Assembly (NCBI GenBank): GCA_014529385.2
Contig: CM043944.1
Coordinates: 174,359,240 to 174,419,239, forward strand
Direction: 5' to 3'
Length of the DNA stretch: 60,000 nt
DNA from: Adiantum capillus-veneris
Lineage: Eukaryota > Streptophyta > Polypodiopsida > Polypodiales > Pteridaceae
Below the pieces are notes generated by a model, which did no database searches, was not told the origin of the DNA, and was given only the letters and a program-made list of their open reading frames with translations. Below, piece after piece: positions 10,973-21,059 of the stretch; within the stretch, counting starts at the first letter, position 1, and each line of letters opens with the position of its first letter. The position numbers and the translations under genes are program-made.

Positions 10973-11442
10973 CTATCCAGTAGAGATGATAGTATAAGCA
11001 GAGCTTGCACTTTGTCGAAATTAATTTTCACCGATCGAAGTTGACTTATGTTTGTGTTAAATTCATTTAGGTGTTCTACAACTGAACCATTCTCTGCCAT
11101 CTTTAGATTGAACAAGCGCTTCATAAGAAATACCTTATTGGATGCCGATGGTTTCTCGCAGAAGTCGTCAAGTGACTTCATCAAGTCCTTCGTGGTCTTC
11201 ATCTCCAAAACATTGAAGGCCACCGTTGATGCCAAGTTTAATCGGATTTTTTCCAATGCCTTTTCATCAAGGACAATCCATGCTTCATCTGCCATTGTTG
11301 CGGGCTTCTTTGCAAGACCGCCTAGTGGCAAATAGAGGTCCTTCTGGTAGAGATAGTCTTCAATCTGCATCTTCCAATGTTGGTAGTTTTCGCCGTTGAA
11401 CTTCTCAATCTTGAGCTTCCCTTCCTCCGCCATAACTCCCAC
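10955..11442 (-). pseudogene. Copia-2 gag N-terminal part
   Basis: A 165-codon minus-strand frame carries the copia capsid signature: KFNGENYQHWKMQIEDYL near the N terminus, followed by LASTVAFNVLEMKTTKDLM and LFNLKMAENGSVVEHLNEF. The likely start is the methionine of MAEEGKLKIEKF at 11431-11433 (codon 4 of the open frame). A one-base shift near 10960 joins it to the zinc-knuckle frame. It lies 50-70 bases inside the PBS. Confidence 0.9.
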
Positions 11443-11492
11443 TCAATTCAAGGAATCCTTTCCTTGAGATAATTTAGCTACGAGCAAATCTT

Positions 11493-11504
11493 GCTCTGAT
11501 ACCA
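11493..11504 (-). other. Primer-binding site of Copia-2 (initiator tRNA-Met)
   Basis: Minus strand reads TGGTATCAGAGC two bases after the LTR end, the canonical plant copia site. Confidence 0.95.
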
Positions 11505-11506
11505 GT

Positions 11507-12261
11507 TGTTAGGAAATAAGACGTAGCTAAATAGATAATTGAGTAGATTACTTAATGGAGAGAGACAGATTTACATACACGAGATTAGAGAGTAGAGAGA
11601 GAGAGAAACTACACACGATATACGTGGTTCACCCAATGTGGGCTACGTCCACGGGAAAGCAGCCACTCAATGGCTTTAGTACTTCAAAACAAGAAGTAAT
11701 TTACAAAGGGATTATACCCTTAATAGAGCTCTCGCCTTGCTTCACTCTCACCACCTCACACCCACCTTGTTGCATCAACTTCACACTATGAAATGTGCGT
11801 AGAAATGGCCTCCTTTTATAGGCCAAAAGGGCTGCCCTCTCTCATGAGAGGCAGCCATGTGTAGTCGCCCTTGTGTGAATAAGTCCATATCAGACCCTCC
11901 AATCCGCCCATGTGTGGCCGCCCTTGTGAAGACAAATCCGCTTTTGAATTCCGCCACAGGCCCCACCACCGGCCATTGACTTTTGACCACCGGCCATTGA
12001 GTACCGGCCAACCGACCGGTCGATTTTTGACCACTTTCCTGCCCGTCCAGCCATAATATTCCGGCGAGGGAAAAAAAAGTCTCGGGGGCTTCCGCCCCCA
12101 AGGCCCCTAGAGTTGCACCTAAATTTTGGCCATGAAAATTTTGGTTTCCGGCAAGTGATTTTCCTTCACGCACGATGGCTTCTCCTCATAATGGGGGCCT
12201 TACAAATGTGCATTTTTACCACAAAAAATTACAAGGGGTAAATCAGGCTCCATACTTAACA
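11507..12261 (-). repeat. 5' LTR of Copia-2
   Basis: 755 bp, matching 6798-7521. The TATA box (minus) lies at 11812-11820. It differs by an extra GC-rich stretch near 12065-12121 containing a CGGGGGC / GCCCCC hairpin, and by several substitutions and (AG)n length. Confidence 0.95.
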
Positions 12262-12266
12262 GAATA

Positions 12267-12554
12267 TTGTGCTACCAATCATTAAAGCAGACAAACATGG
12301 ATGCAATTAAAAAAAAAAGACAAGGGGCAATGCTAATGGACAAGAAACACATGTTTGTGTTGATGATCACGCTCGATTTGAAGAGTGAACGAGATAAAGA
12401 TTTTATGAAGTCCAAAATCCTAACAACGGAAACACATTCGTGTACAAACTAGGAAACATAAGGAATACCTCTAGGAGGCACATCAGTGGGAAGAGGCACC
12501 AACCTTTATTGAACACAATCAAACAACATAAGGAACCATAACCTAATTATTTGC

Positions 12555-12587
<33 letters not shown>

Positions 12588-13290
12588 TAGAGAGACAAGG
12601 GAACAAGATATTGTAGCGCTGGGTACATAACCCTAAGGCTAAACCCCTATCCTCATCATAGTGAAGAAAAACAAAGTCATCATCCGTGAGACCATACGTA
12701 TCATCTATGTAATCATGTAAATCTTCTTCATCATTAGAGGCACAAATGTTCACTAAGAAGGTCACTAGACATGTATAGTCATCTTGGTCAAAAGGGTAGG
12801 CGTGTGCAATGGGAGAGATGCTCTCTAATTAGCATGGATCAGTCATGGTCAAGAGACGTATCAGCCATTCCAATTCCTCAAAATTCCTCTCACATGCTAG
12901 CGTATCTACCAAATCCCATTCACAGGTAAGCACCGGGAAGACTATGTGAAACATTTGTGAAAAGTAAAGAGGGTACCTCTCACCCAAGGTAGGAGTGGGA
13001 TGGATCTAGCATACTAGCCATATCTGTACACACAGATAGATAATTGTTAGAGTGCAAATATTATAAGGGTCCTGTCAAAAGGTCGTGTCCTTGTGCATAA
13101 TGTGTTTTTATGATCTTGTGTTATATATAGAACTTGTAGGTTTCCAAATTTTTGTTTGATGGCTCTTGCTCTTTTATTTTTTAAATTTTTTTACTCTTGA
13201 GTATAGGGCTATATATATACATTCCCTAAGATTGGAAGATTGAGAGGTCAGGTATGAAGGTTAAGAGGGTAGAAAGTGAATGATGGATGT
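12267..13290. other. Non-coding with a poly-C tract; minus-strand LTR sequence at the right
   Basis: No coding domain seen. The right half appears to be the LTR belonging to the PPT at 13300-13314. A poly-C tract lies at 12556-12587. Confidence 0.4.
12556..12587. repeat. Poly-C tract (32 C)
   Basis: Uninterrupted run of 32 C, followed by TAGAGAGAC. On the other strand it is a G-run preceded by a CTCT-type sequence, comparable to the G-run at 20753. Confidence 0.95.
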
Positions 13291-13299
13291 CAGCAAACA
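12830..13299 (-). repeat. Minus-strand LTR fragment with polypurine tract
   Basis: On the minus strand, GGAAGGGGGGAG (13300-13314 region) is followed by TGTTTGCTGACATCC starting at 13299, the same arrangement as at 5767. The LTR contains an AT-rich TATATATATAG stretch near 13210. The left limit is a guess; the partner LTR was not found. Confidence 0.4.
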
Positions 13300-13354
13300 C
13301 TCCCCCCTTCCTTGGATAGATTATACCTTTTGGAATGATGTCCACTTGTTACAA

Positions 13355-14848
13355 ACAAGCTATTCAAATGGAAGATAACTTGAAGTAGGAGAAAGCTATG
13401 CAATTTGAGTATAACTCGATTTTAGCCGATGAGACTTGGGAATTGAAAGAGTTACCAGAGGGTAAACAAGAATTGCATTGCAAATGGGTGTACAAGAAGA
13501 AGTACATCACAGAAGATCCCGAGCCTAAGTGTAAGGCTAGATTGGTTGCTAAAGGTTTCAAGTAGAAGAAAGGTATAGATTTTGATGAGATTTTTTCTTC
13601 AGTAGTCAAGATGACTACATTACATCTTGTGCTTGGTTTAGTAGCCATTGAGGACATGGAATTGGTCCAAATGGATGGCAAGGGTAGAACTAGTGTGTAC
13701 TCAAGAAATCTATGTATGGACTAAAGCAAGGTTCAAGGCAATGGTACATCAAGTTTGATAAGCACATTCAATCCCAAGGTTATGTACGGAGCTAAGAGGA
13801 TCACTGCTTATGCACAAGGAGGTTGAACAATTTCCCTCATCGTTCTCATCTTGTACGTGGATGATATGCTTATAGTCAAGAAGTCCAAAGATGAGACTGC
13901 ACTTCTCAAGGATGCCTTAAGCAAGCAGTTTTGCATGAAGGATTTGGGTGATGCACATCATTTTCTTGGTATGCGTATCAAGAGAGATCGTAAGCATGGA
14001 ATACTTGAACTATCATAGGAAGAGTATATTCACAAGGTCTTGCAATGTTTTAACATGCAAGGGGGGAAAGCATTGAGTACCCCAATGGTTACATATGAAA
14101 AACTTAGCAAGCGTGATTGCCCCAAAACAGATGTTGACAAGGCAGAGATGGAAAAGGTGCCATATTCTTTGGCAATTGGCATTCTCATGTTTGCCATGGT
14201 TAGCACACGACCAGATATTGCATTTGTAGTGGGAGTGGTCAACAAGTCTATGGAAAATCCAGGCAAAAAGCATTGGGAAGCAATGAAGCATATCTTGAGA
14301 TACATCAAGGGTTCAATTAGCAAGTGATTACGCTTTGGGAACAATGATGCATCCATAGTTGGATACAATGATTTGGATTATGCGACTATGTTTTCTTGTT
14401 TGCTGGAGCGGTAGTCTCTTGGAGTCATGTCTCCAAAATTTCACTTTGTCTATCACTATATTGAGGCTGAGTATGTTTCAATTTCTAGTGCCAGCAAGGA
14501 AGTTGTGTGGTTATCTCATCTAGTGGGAGACCTTGGTATACACCACACTCTAGTGTTACATTGTGACAGCCAGAGTGTCATCGTGTTACAAAGAACCCCG
14601 TGTTTCATTCCAAGTCAAAACACATTGAGGTTAGGTATCATAAGATACATGATATTTTGGCTATCAAATGCATTGAGTTAACCAAAATTCACACAAATGA
14701 CAACCATAAGAAGATGCTCTTATGAAGAGCTTAGCCTCATAGAAATTTTCACATTGCATTGAGATGATGGGCGTAGGGTGAAGCCTTGTGATGCTTCACA
14801 TTAGTATAGATTTGTTCTAACATAGGCTACTTGGGCCACTATGGCCTT
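13355..14848 (+). pseudogene. Copia-3: reverse transcriptase and RNase H
   Basis: Plus-strand blocks in order: ETWELKELPEGKQ and CKWVYKKKYITEDPEPK (13430-13530), RLVAKGFK*KKGIDFDEIF (13540-13590), LGLVAIEDMELVQMD, then a deletion that removes the region before SLYGLKQ, then a degraded YGLKQGSRQWY equivalent, LYVDDMLIVKKSK (13850-13885), KDLGDAHHFLGMRIKRD, VSTRPDIAFVVGVVNKSM (14195-14250), and the RNase H part with EAEYVSISSASKEVVWLS and HCDSQSV (14465-14580). Stops occur where relatives have Trp and Gln. The fragment belongs with Copia-1 and Copia-4. Confidence 0.85.
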
Positions 14849-14860
14849 CAAGTGGGAGAT
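14849..14860 (+). other. Polypurine tract of Copia-3
   Basis: CAAGTGGGAGAT sits directly before TGTAAGGGTG, an LTR-type start. Confidence 0.7.
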
Positions 14861-15200
14861 TGTAAGGGTGCATGCCATACTAGCCAGGCACCACCCAGTA
14901 CTAACGTTACCTTATTCATTACATAATACAAAGGAATAAGGGAATGTGCATTATTATCCACATTTAGAGCTCCACCCACAAAAAAGTGCTCCCCCTTCTG
15001 CACTTGCACTCACACATGCTCCCGCTCACCTCACAGCAGGGACTAAGGCTTGCAAGCCATTGCAAAAGATGGGAGGTATAGGGTTGAGTAGAGTGAGAAT
15101 CAAGCCTTAAAGGCTCAATCAAAAATATTAAAAGAAATCCTCTTTCAATTTTCAACCTCCCCACATGCGGCCAGTAGTTGCCTGATGAAGGAAAATTGTA
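14861..15200 (+). repeat. 3' LTR of Copia-3, right end uncertain
   Basis: Begins TGTAAGGGTGCATGCC immediately after the PPT. It shares layout (ACCA-rich start, then TCACTC/CTCCACC blocks) with the Copia-4 LTR. The right end cannot be set because inverted and direct repeats begin near 15121. Confidence 0.5.
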
Positions 15201-15812
15201 AAGCCCAATCAAAAATAATATGGTAAAATTACCTAAATACCCCTATAATTTGTGAAAATTCCCAAAATAACCCTCTAATTTCAAAAATTCCCAATGTACT
15301 CCTCATATTTGGCCAAAAATTCACAAAATGCCCTTCAATTTTACCAAATTTTGCAAAATACCCCTAATTAATCTCACAAGCATCTCTAAAAACATCTTCT
15401 TTTGCAACTCTTCATAGGAAGATTGGTTCTCCTCAATAGAAGATGACAGGTCTAGGATTTTAGATGGTATTGATGCCACTTTCACTGAAATTGTTCACCG
15501 TTTTTAAACATAGATGCCTCTATTTGTGAACTCATTCATGAATAATTTTGTGTCTGACGCGTAAAGATAGATCTCCATTGCCATAAACATTAAAATATGC
15601 AAAAATTGGGGCAATTCCATCCCAAAATGATTTAAGGGTATATCGGGAGGTTTTGAAATTTCTAGGGTATTTTGGGAATTTTCACAAATTACAAGGGTAT
15701 TTTGGTAAGTTTCCCAAAAAAATATTGAGAGAACTCTCTTTCAATTTTCAACCTACTTGTTGCAGGCACGAGACTACTTATTGCCTGAAGGCATATTGTA
15801 GAACCCAATGTG
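15121..15812. repeat. Inverted-repeat element flanked by direct repeats
   Basis: Arms 15215-15302 and 15635-15722 are inverted copies with a perfect 23-bp core (15247-15269 and 15668-15690), typical of a long-TIR MITE. Outside the arms, TCTTTCAATTTTCAACCT occurs as a direct repeat at 15141-15158 and 15737-15754, with weaker similarity over about 80 bases on each side (both ending in GCCTGA...ATTGTA.A.CCCAAT). The arms are rich in AAATTCCCAAAATA-type motifs. There is no ORF inside. Confidence 0.65.
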
Positions 15813-16239
15813 ACCTACCATGTTTTTGACCCCTAGGGTAGAGCCATCAAGTGGCCGAGACCCAAAACAGAAACGAATTGTCCTTTGGAAGATCCCATGC
15901 TAGAAATAGGAAATCTGCATCTCATGCAGGAACTTCGTGGTGCAGGACTCTTGTGAATGACACGCAAGAGTTGAAGAAAGATTCAATTGGTGAGGCAACC
16001 ACATTTGACAAATGGTCAAAGCCATCAATACAGGAGCAAATAGAAAGTTTTCACGTTTACAAGACAAACAGTGTGGTGTACGACTCTTTGCGTATGACTT
16101 GCCGGAGTGAAGGAAGGATGTGTCATGCTTCTGATGGTTGCTTTTGGCTATTGCAACTATGCTCTAGCCTTTTGCTACCTCTCACTCACAACCCTAATCT
16201 CACGTGCTTGTCATAAGCCCCCTTCACCTGCACTTATCT
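15813..16239. other. No supported feature
   Basis: An open frame of 121 codons at 15851-16216 (plus) has no recognisable domain, no composition bias and no relative in the window, so I do not call it a gene. Confidence 0.4.
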
Positions 16240-16450
16240 GCTCCTAGGGCCTTGTAAACATATCCATACTTCACTCATCTATTGTCACATACGTAAGGTC
16301 AATTTCACCAACAAAGTCTTTCTCTCTCATGAAGTAGTAGTACACCTCAGTTTGCTTCATCCTCAAATGGAACATTGAGTTCCATGCCAATTATATGCTG
16401 ATATGCATTGTTGCAATAGATGACCACTAGGCTCTGAACCACTATGCCCA
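16240..16450 (-). pseudogene. Decayed copia RNase H, minus strand
   Basis: The minus-strand translation keeps the outline of the copia RNase H C-terminus: RELGI, LVVIYCNNAYQHI (YCDNQSAI in intact copies), LLLHEREKDFVGEIDLTYV, and VYKAL in place of the usual FTKAL. Histidines and acidic residues are partly lost. The remainder of the element is not recognisable on either side. Confidence 0.5.
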
Positions 16451-19400
16451 ACTCTCTACGTAGCCAAAAAATTGCAACATCAACAAATAAAAACCAGCAA
16501 CATCATCATCAAGTCTTGATGATGGATAGTCTACTAATAGCTGGTGATGACTTTTTCTTAGCATTCAAGCTTTAAGGTAAAAACAGTAACAACCATAATG
16601 GCCTACACTACGATGAAATCACAGCTAGAGATAATGCATCATATAAAAAACCACTTGTCCTTGAAAGTCTTTGTGTGAGCACATTAGCTACAAAACATCC
16701 TCTCATTTTGTCGCATGTACAATCTAAGAACCCCTGCTCCCCATGCCCTCCCCTCATTACATACAATATAAGCATCCTTGGGGGCACCCCCTATTTTATT
16801 CGCTTATTGTAGTTCTAAAAAAAAACCCTATTGTGAAACCCTTGGGCCATGACCGTACTTGCAAATTCTTATGGCAAACATTATGCTCACAACCCATAGG
16901 GAAAGAACTAAATACTTTCCATGTGAAAGCCATGCTAGCATACTTGGACCATAATAGAATGTGATAATCAATTGCATCTAGGTACCAAATGAAACATGTT
17001 CATTAATAGAACATAGCTTTGCTACATGTGTAAAAAACCCTCCATTATAGTTGTCTAACAATACTTGTAACCTTAACAAGTCTTACTAGGTATCCAACAA
17101 GTTTTGGACACTTAATTTTTTCCTAATACAATGTACTCAAGATGGTCCAATAAACAGATTTGACCAACATCTAGGGACTCTATCATGAAATATAATTGAA
17201 ACAGCAAGTGCTAGTGTCACTCTCAAAGACTCTTATTCTCCACATGTGGAATATGACTCATGTAAATATTTCTAGAAAAATGACATCCATCAAGTATGAG
17301 ATGTACTTGTGTGTGGAGGCAAACGTAAACACTCAATGTCATGAGTGAGAGGGACCCTCATAAACCTTGCTCCCCACTGGCTAAACCAAACTCCATGAGT
17401 TCCTAGACCATGTTGCTTTGCATGTGACAACATGGGCCAAACAAAACCCGACCATGTAGGTCCATAATTGCAGGATGTAGAAGTGTATCTTGCACACATC
17501 TATCCCAAACTTCTTTGCTCCTCCATGACCTTGTCATGTGTTTGAAGAGTGAAATGGATGAAAGCATTCTAGATTATACATCCTACTTGGAAAACTTAAT
17601 CAAAGCATATGCAAAAATGAATAAAACCAAATCATACGTATACCTGGAGGTTGAACATAGTGTTCACTTACTCGTAATCAAGTGCACTTTGCAAACCTAA
17701 AAGACACAAACTAAAAGGTGCCTTACCAAAAAGCTAGCCTTAAAGATCTAGGATGTCGTTGATCTGTCGAACACTAAATGAAAGATTGGTGAAAATCAAG
17801 CAGTATGTAGTGGTAACCCTAGGTTTTCCTTGGCAATCAAAACCCCTTGGTAATATTTTGCAATGTCAAATCCCTTGGTTAGACTCTACATGGAAACTAC
17901 TAAAACTAGCAGTCAATGATGACCAACATCGTCTATCATATCTATTAGTGATTGGGAATAGCTTGAAAAGTTGAATGTATCCACTACCCCTTGGAAAATT
18001 GGAGGCTTCTTTCCTTGAAAGTAAAACTATGATGAGATCAAACCATACCCTTGAAAATACCACTCTTAGAGACACAATCAATGTTGTAACTAAGCAACAT
18101 ATCTTTTTAAGAATCTTATTCATAATCAGATCTTGAAATAATCAACTCTCTATGAACAAAAGAGGAAGATTTCCAGCACCCCAAAGAAGATAGTCATACT
18201 AGATTATCTTGGGTGTTCAAATAAGAGATTACCTACTCTGAGGCTCTCTTAGTTTCATTTATGTTGTCTCATGAACTAGTTGCTTGATAGCTAGGTCATG
18301 CTTACTTTTTACCACAAAAAGCGTCATCTATATTGGATGCACCTTGTGCATAGAGCCAATGATGTAAAGTGGCCGCCGCCATAGATATATACAATGATCA
18401 CAAGCCAATTTGCTGACCTCAATACTTTCTTAATAGAGTAGTTGATGTTATAGTGGAATCATAAATAATGATTCAGTGAAATGCATCGCACTGTATTTGT
18501 ACGCCATGCATGCATATCAAAAAAGAAAGTGACAAGCTATTGGCTTCCATGATGGTCTCAACAATGTGAGTTGATGCCATGACATGGACTGGCATGGACA
18601 CATCACAATTGGTCATTGCCAAATGTAAATGTGAGCTTATATCCTGTTATGGCCAATTTGCTAAACCTATGTGTTATTATCATTGATCCTAAGTCAATGG
18701 ATAGTACTTTGGCATGGAATAGAAGCATTGCTTTGTGCTAAGTTTGTTAAAGCACTTTTCTTTACACAGCAAAGAAATCTTCTTTCAAATAAAAAATTAA
18801 AGACAAAAAAACAAGTAGAACTTGAAATTGTCTAACCTTGTCACCCCTCTAAGAGCACTTGCCTTTGCTTGAATTTGGCTCGTAGACATGTATGCTGAAT
18901 AATTTAAAGCAGTCGGGTGATGTACCCTGCATGCCCTTGTGGCTTGGTTCACAGCAACTTCCAATAAAAAATCAGGTAGACATGTTTCCAAGTTTCTCCA
19001 AGTTCGTATGCTAATAGCATATTCCAAACTTTGGAAGCTTCTATGCAAGATGCTCAAAAGTGAAGCCTTGCTTCACATAATTTAATCAAAGGAATGAGAG
19101 AGAACGGAGCTTGAGTTCTCTTAGCTAACATGGACTGTTGTTGGCACACAAATGTCAAGGTAAAAGGCAATCAACCATGTCGAGTTTTTATAAAGAAACT
19201 GCCTTGCCAAATTGTGTTGCTTATGGAGAATCCTGAAATTTCCCAATATCAAAAGAGAATGCTCAAGAAGCATAGCTATCATACTTCAACTAACTTCCAG
19301 ACTCTCCTTGACCGAAGCAACCATTGCTTTTCAAGTTGGCATGGTAAAAACTTCTACAAAATTAGATCAAAATTATAAACTATAACTTGCTTGCTGACTT

Positions 19401-20752
19401 GCTTGAATTGCCACGCTTGGTACCTGAATTCATAGCACCCCTTAGTGTCGTTTGCAATATGTGTTGAATTTAGCATGCAACTTTTCTTTTTCGTACTAAA
19501 TTGCCCAATTGATGCTTGCATGTACCTTTTGTCAATTATCCTTAAAAAACCATCAGGCTTGCCGACAATGGTAATCATGATCGCATTAAGTTTGGAAAGC
19601 TTGCATAGGAGCGATGCCCTAGAAAATCCAAAACTCCAAACTAGAAAGTAAAAGATGCCTATTGGCTGCTTGAATTGCAATTAATGATCGGCCTTGTCAG
19701 GTACCTTTGCCTTACAAGACACATGCCATGCCTAACTTGTCCCTTGGAAACCTTGCCTACCTATATTAGTTAGGACTGCATTCAATTGATAAAAAATTAA
19801 AAGAAGTCATCTTGTTCCCACCATCAATCTTCCCAATCTTGGAGCCCATATGGTTCGATTCAAGGGAAAATTTTCTTTTAGCAATGAGATAAGGAGCCTT
19901 GCTCCTTAAAGCGGATACCTTGTGGCTTCTTAATTTTACCTTGCTTTACAATGAAAGCTTGTGCATGTCAAAACTTGGAAGCTTTGAGAGGCTTACCGAT
20001 CCTATCATCCCTTGCCAAATTTGTAAATACTATTAACTATTTTTGTTATTGATTGCTTCCCTTTGCGTGGCCATTGCATGTGTCCGTAAGGGCCTTCACC
20101 ACCCTCACATGGTCAGAAATGATACTTCCTGCCAACAGTTGCTGCAATTTTTTGTAGCTTTGCATATACAGCTGCTTGCGGTTGTCAATTCCTGTGTTGA
20201 TTCCCCGTCTTGCAAGACGTTGACTTGCTGTTGATCGCATGCTGAGACACTGTGGGATTTGTCTCGTAATAGGGAAGGCTAATTGTACATGAACTTTAGG
20301 CCTAAAAGGGACAACAATTTATGTCTTGGTAGAGCACTCTATGTATACCTTCCTCTGCTCGTGGTGGCCCTTACGGTGCCCTACCCCTATCGGTGTCCTT
20401 GATTGCTAGCTTTTTGTTATAGCCTTGCCCACATGATGGGCCCTGTAGGTTGCCCCATGGGCACCTTAGGGCACCAAAATTAGAAAAATGTCACCTTGTG
20501 TAGTGAATAGTGGTGGCGACAATAATAGGCAATGAGAGGGAGACAAAAAACTTCTATAGGAGACCGTAGAGAGATCGAGTTCTTGTGAAGCAAGGTCACG
20601 ATCTACATGGATTCCAAAAGTGCTACCAATGACCCCACCATGAGTGCCTTCATGATGGTTAAGGCTTTGCCTTCCCTGTGTGTAAGCCCTCGCTCCCACG
20701 ATTCTCCATTCTTGCAAGCATGATTTCATGCGGGTCTCTTTGACCACACCAT
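16451..20752. other. 4.3 kb without recognisable genes or repeats
   Basis: Frames are short on both strands (longest 108 codons at 19354-19680, minus) and show no known motif. The composition is AT-rich and even. This could be old, decayed element sequence or true intergenic DNA. Confidence 0.4.
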
Positions 20753-20783
<31 letters not shown>

Positions 20784-20797
20784 GAGAGAGAGAGAGA
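20753..20797. repeat. Poly-G tract (30 G) followed by (AG)n
   Basis: Thirty G from 20753 to 20782, then AG repeats to about 20797. Apparent proline-rich frames across it on the minus strand are artefacts of this tract. Confidence 0.95.
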
Positions 20798-20859
20798 TCA
20801 TTTCCCATGCAAAACATGCTTCCATGCTTCTTTCTTGCTCCTCCATAGCCTTTCTCCCA

Positions 20860-21040
20860 TGAGCTCTGGTACCAATCTAAGATAGAGGGCACTAGCACAT
20901 GCAAATAACCATCCAAGCATTCCCTATATAGGCCCTTGGCCATGCTATTTATAGGATCCCCTTTACCAAATTCCCGTCCTAGCCATTGGCGTGCCCGATC
21001 TTACCTTAGGTCTGGCAGGGCTAATTTTTGCACAAACATA
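20860..21040 (-). repeat. Possible copia PBS and LTR end, minus strand
   Basis: Minus strand contains TTGGTACCAGAGCTCATGG near 20860-20878, close to the copia site TGGTATCAGAGC, and a TATA-like CCTATAAATAGC near 20947-20958 on the far side, as in an LTR promoter. No partner LTR or gag was recognised. Confidence 0.3.
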
Positions 21041-21059
21041 AGTAACTAAGTGCCTGAAG

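Larger units (their letters stand above)
6798..12261 (-). mobile_element. Copia-2: full-length Ty1/copia element, minus strand
   Basis: All structural marks are present: LTRs at 6798-7521 and 11507-12261 (TG...CA), target duplication GAATA at 6793-6797 and 12262-12266, primer site complementary to initiator tRNA-Met next to the 5' LTR, and a polypurine tract next to the 3' LTR. The interior encodes gag, protease, integrase, RT and RNase H in copia order. Coding is broken by at least four in-frame stops and two frameshifts, so the copy is inactive but well preserved. Total length is about 5.46 kb. Confidence 0.95.

Noticed and set aside
15851-16216. 121-codon open frame as a possible host gene
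   Set aside because: No motif, no codon signal I could recognise, no intron structure, and it is of a length expected by chance.
20466-20943. Proline-rich minus-strand frames of 94-126 codons
   Set aside because: The proline run is the G30 tract read on the other strand; flanking parts have no domain.
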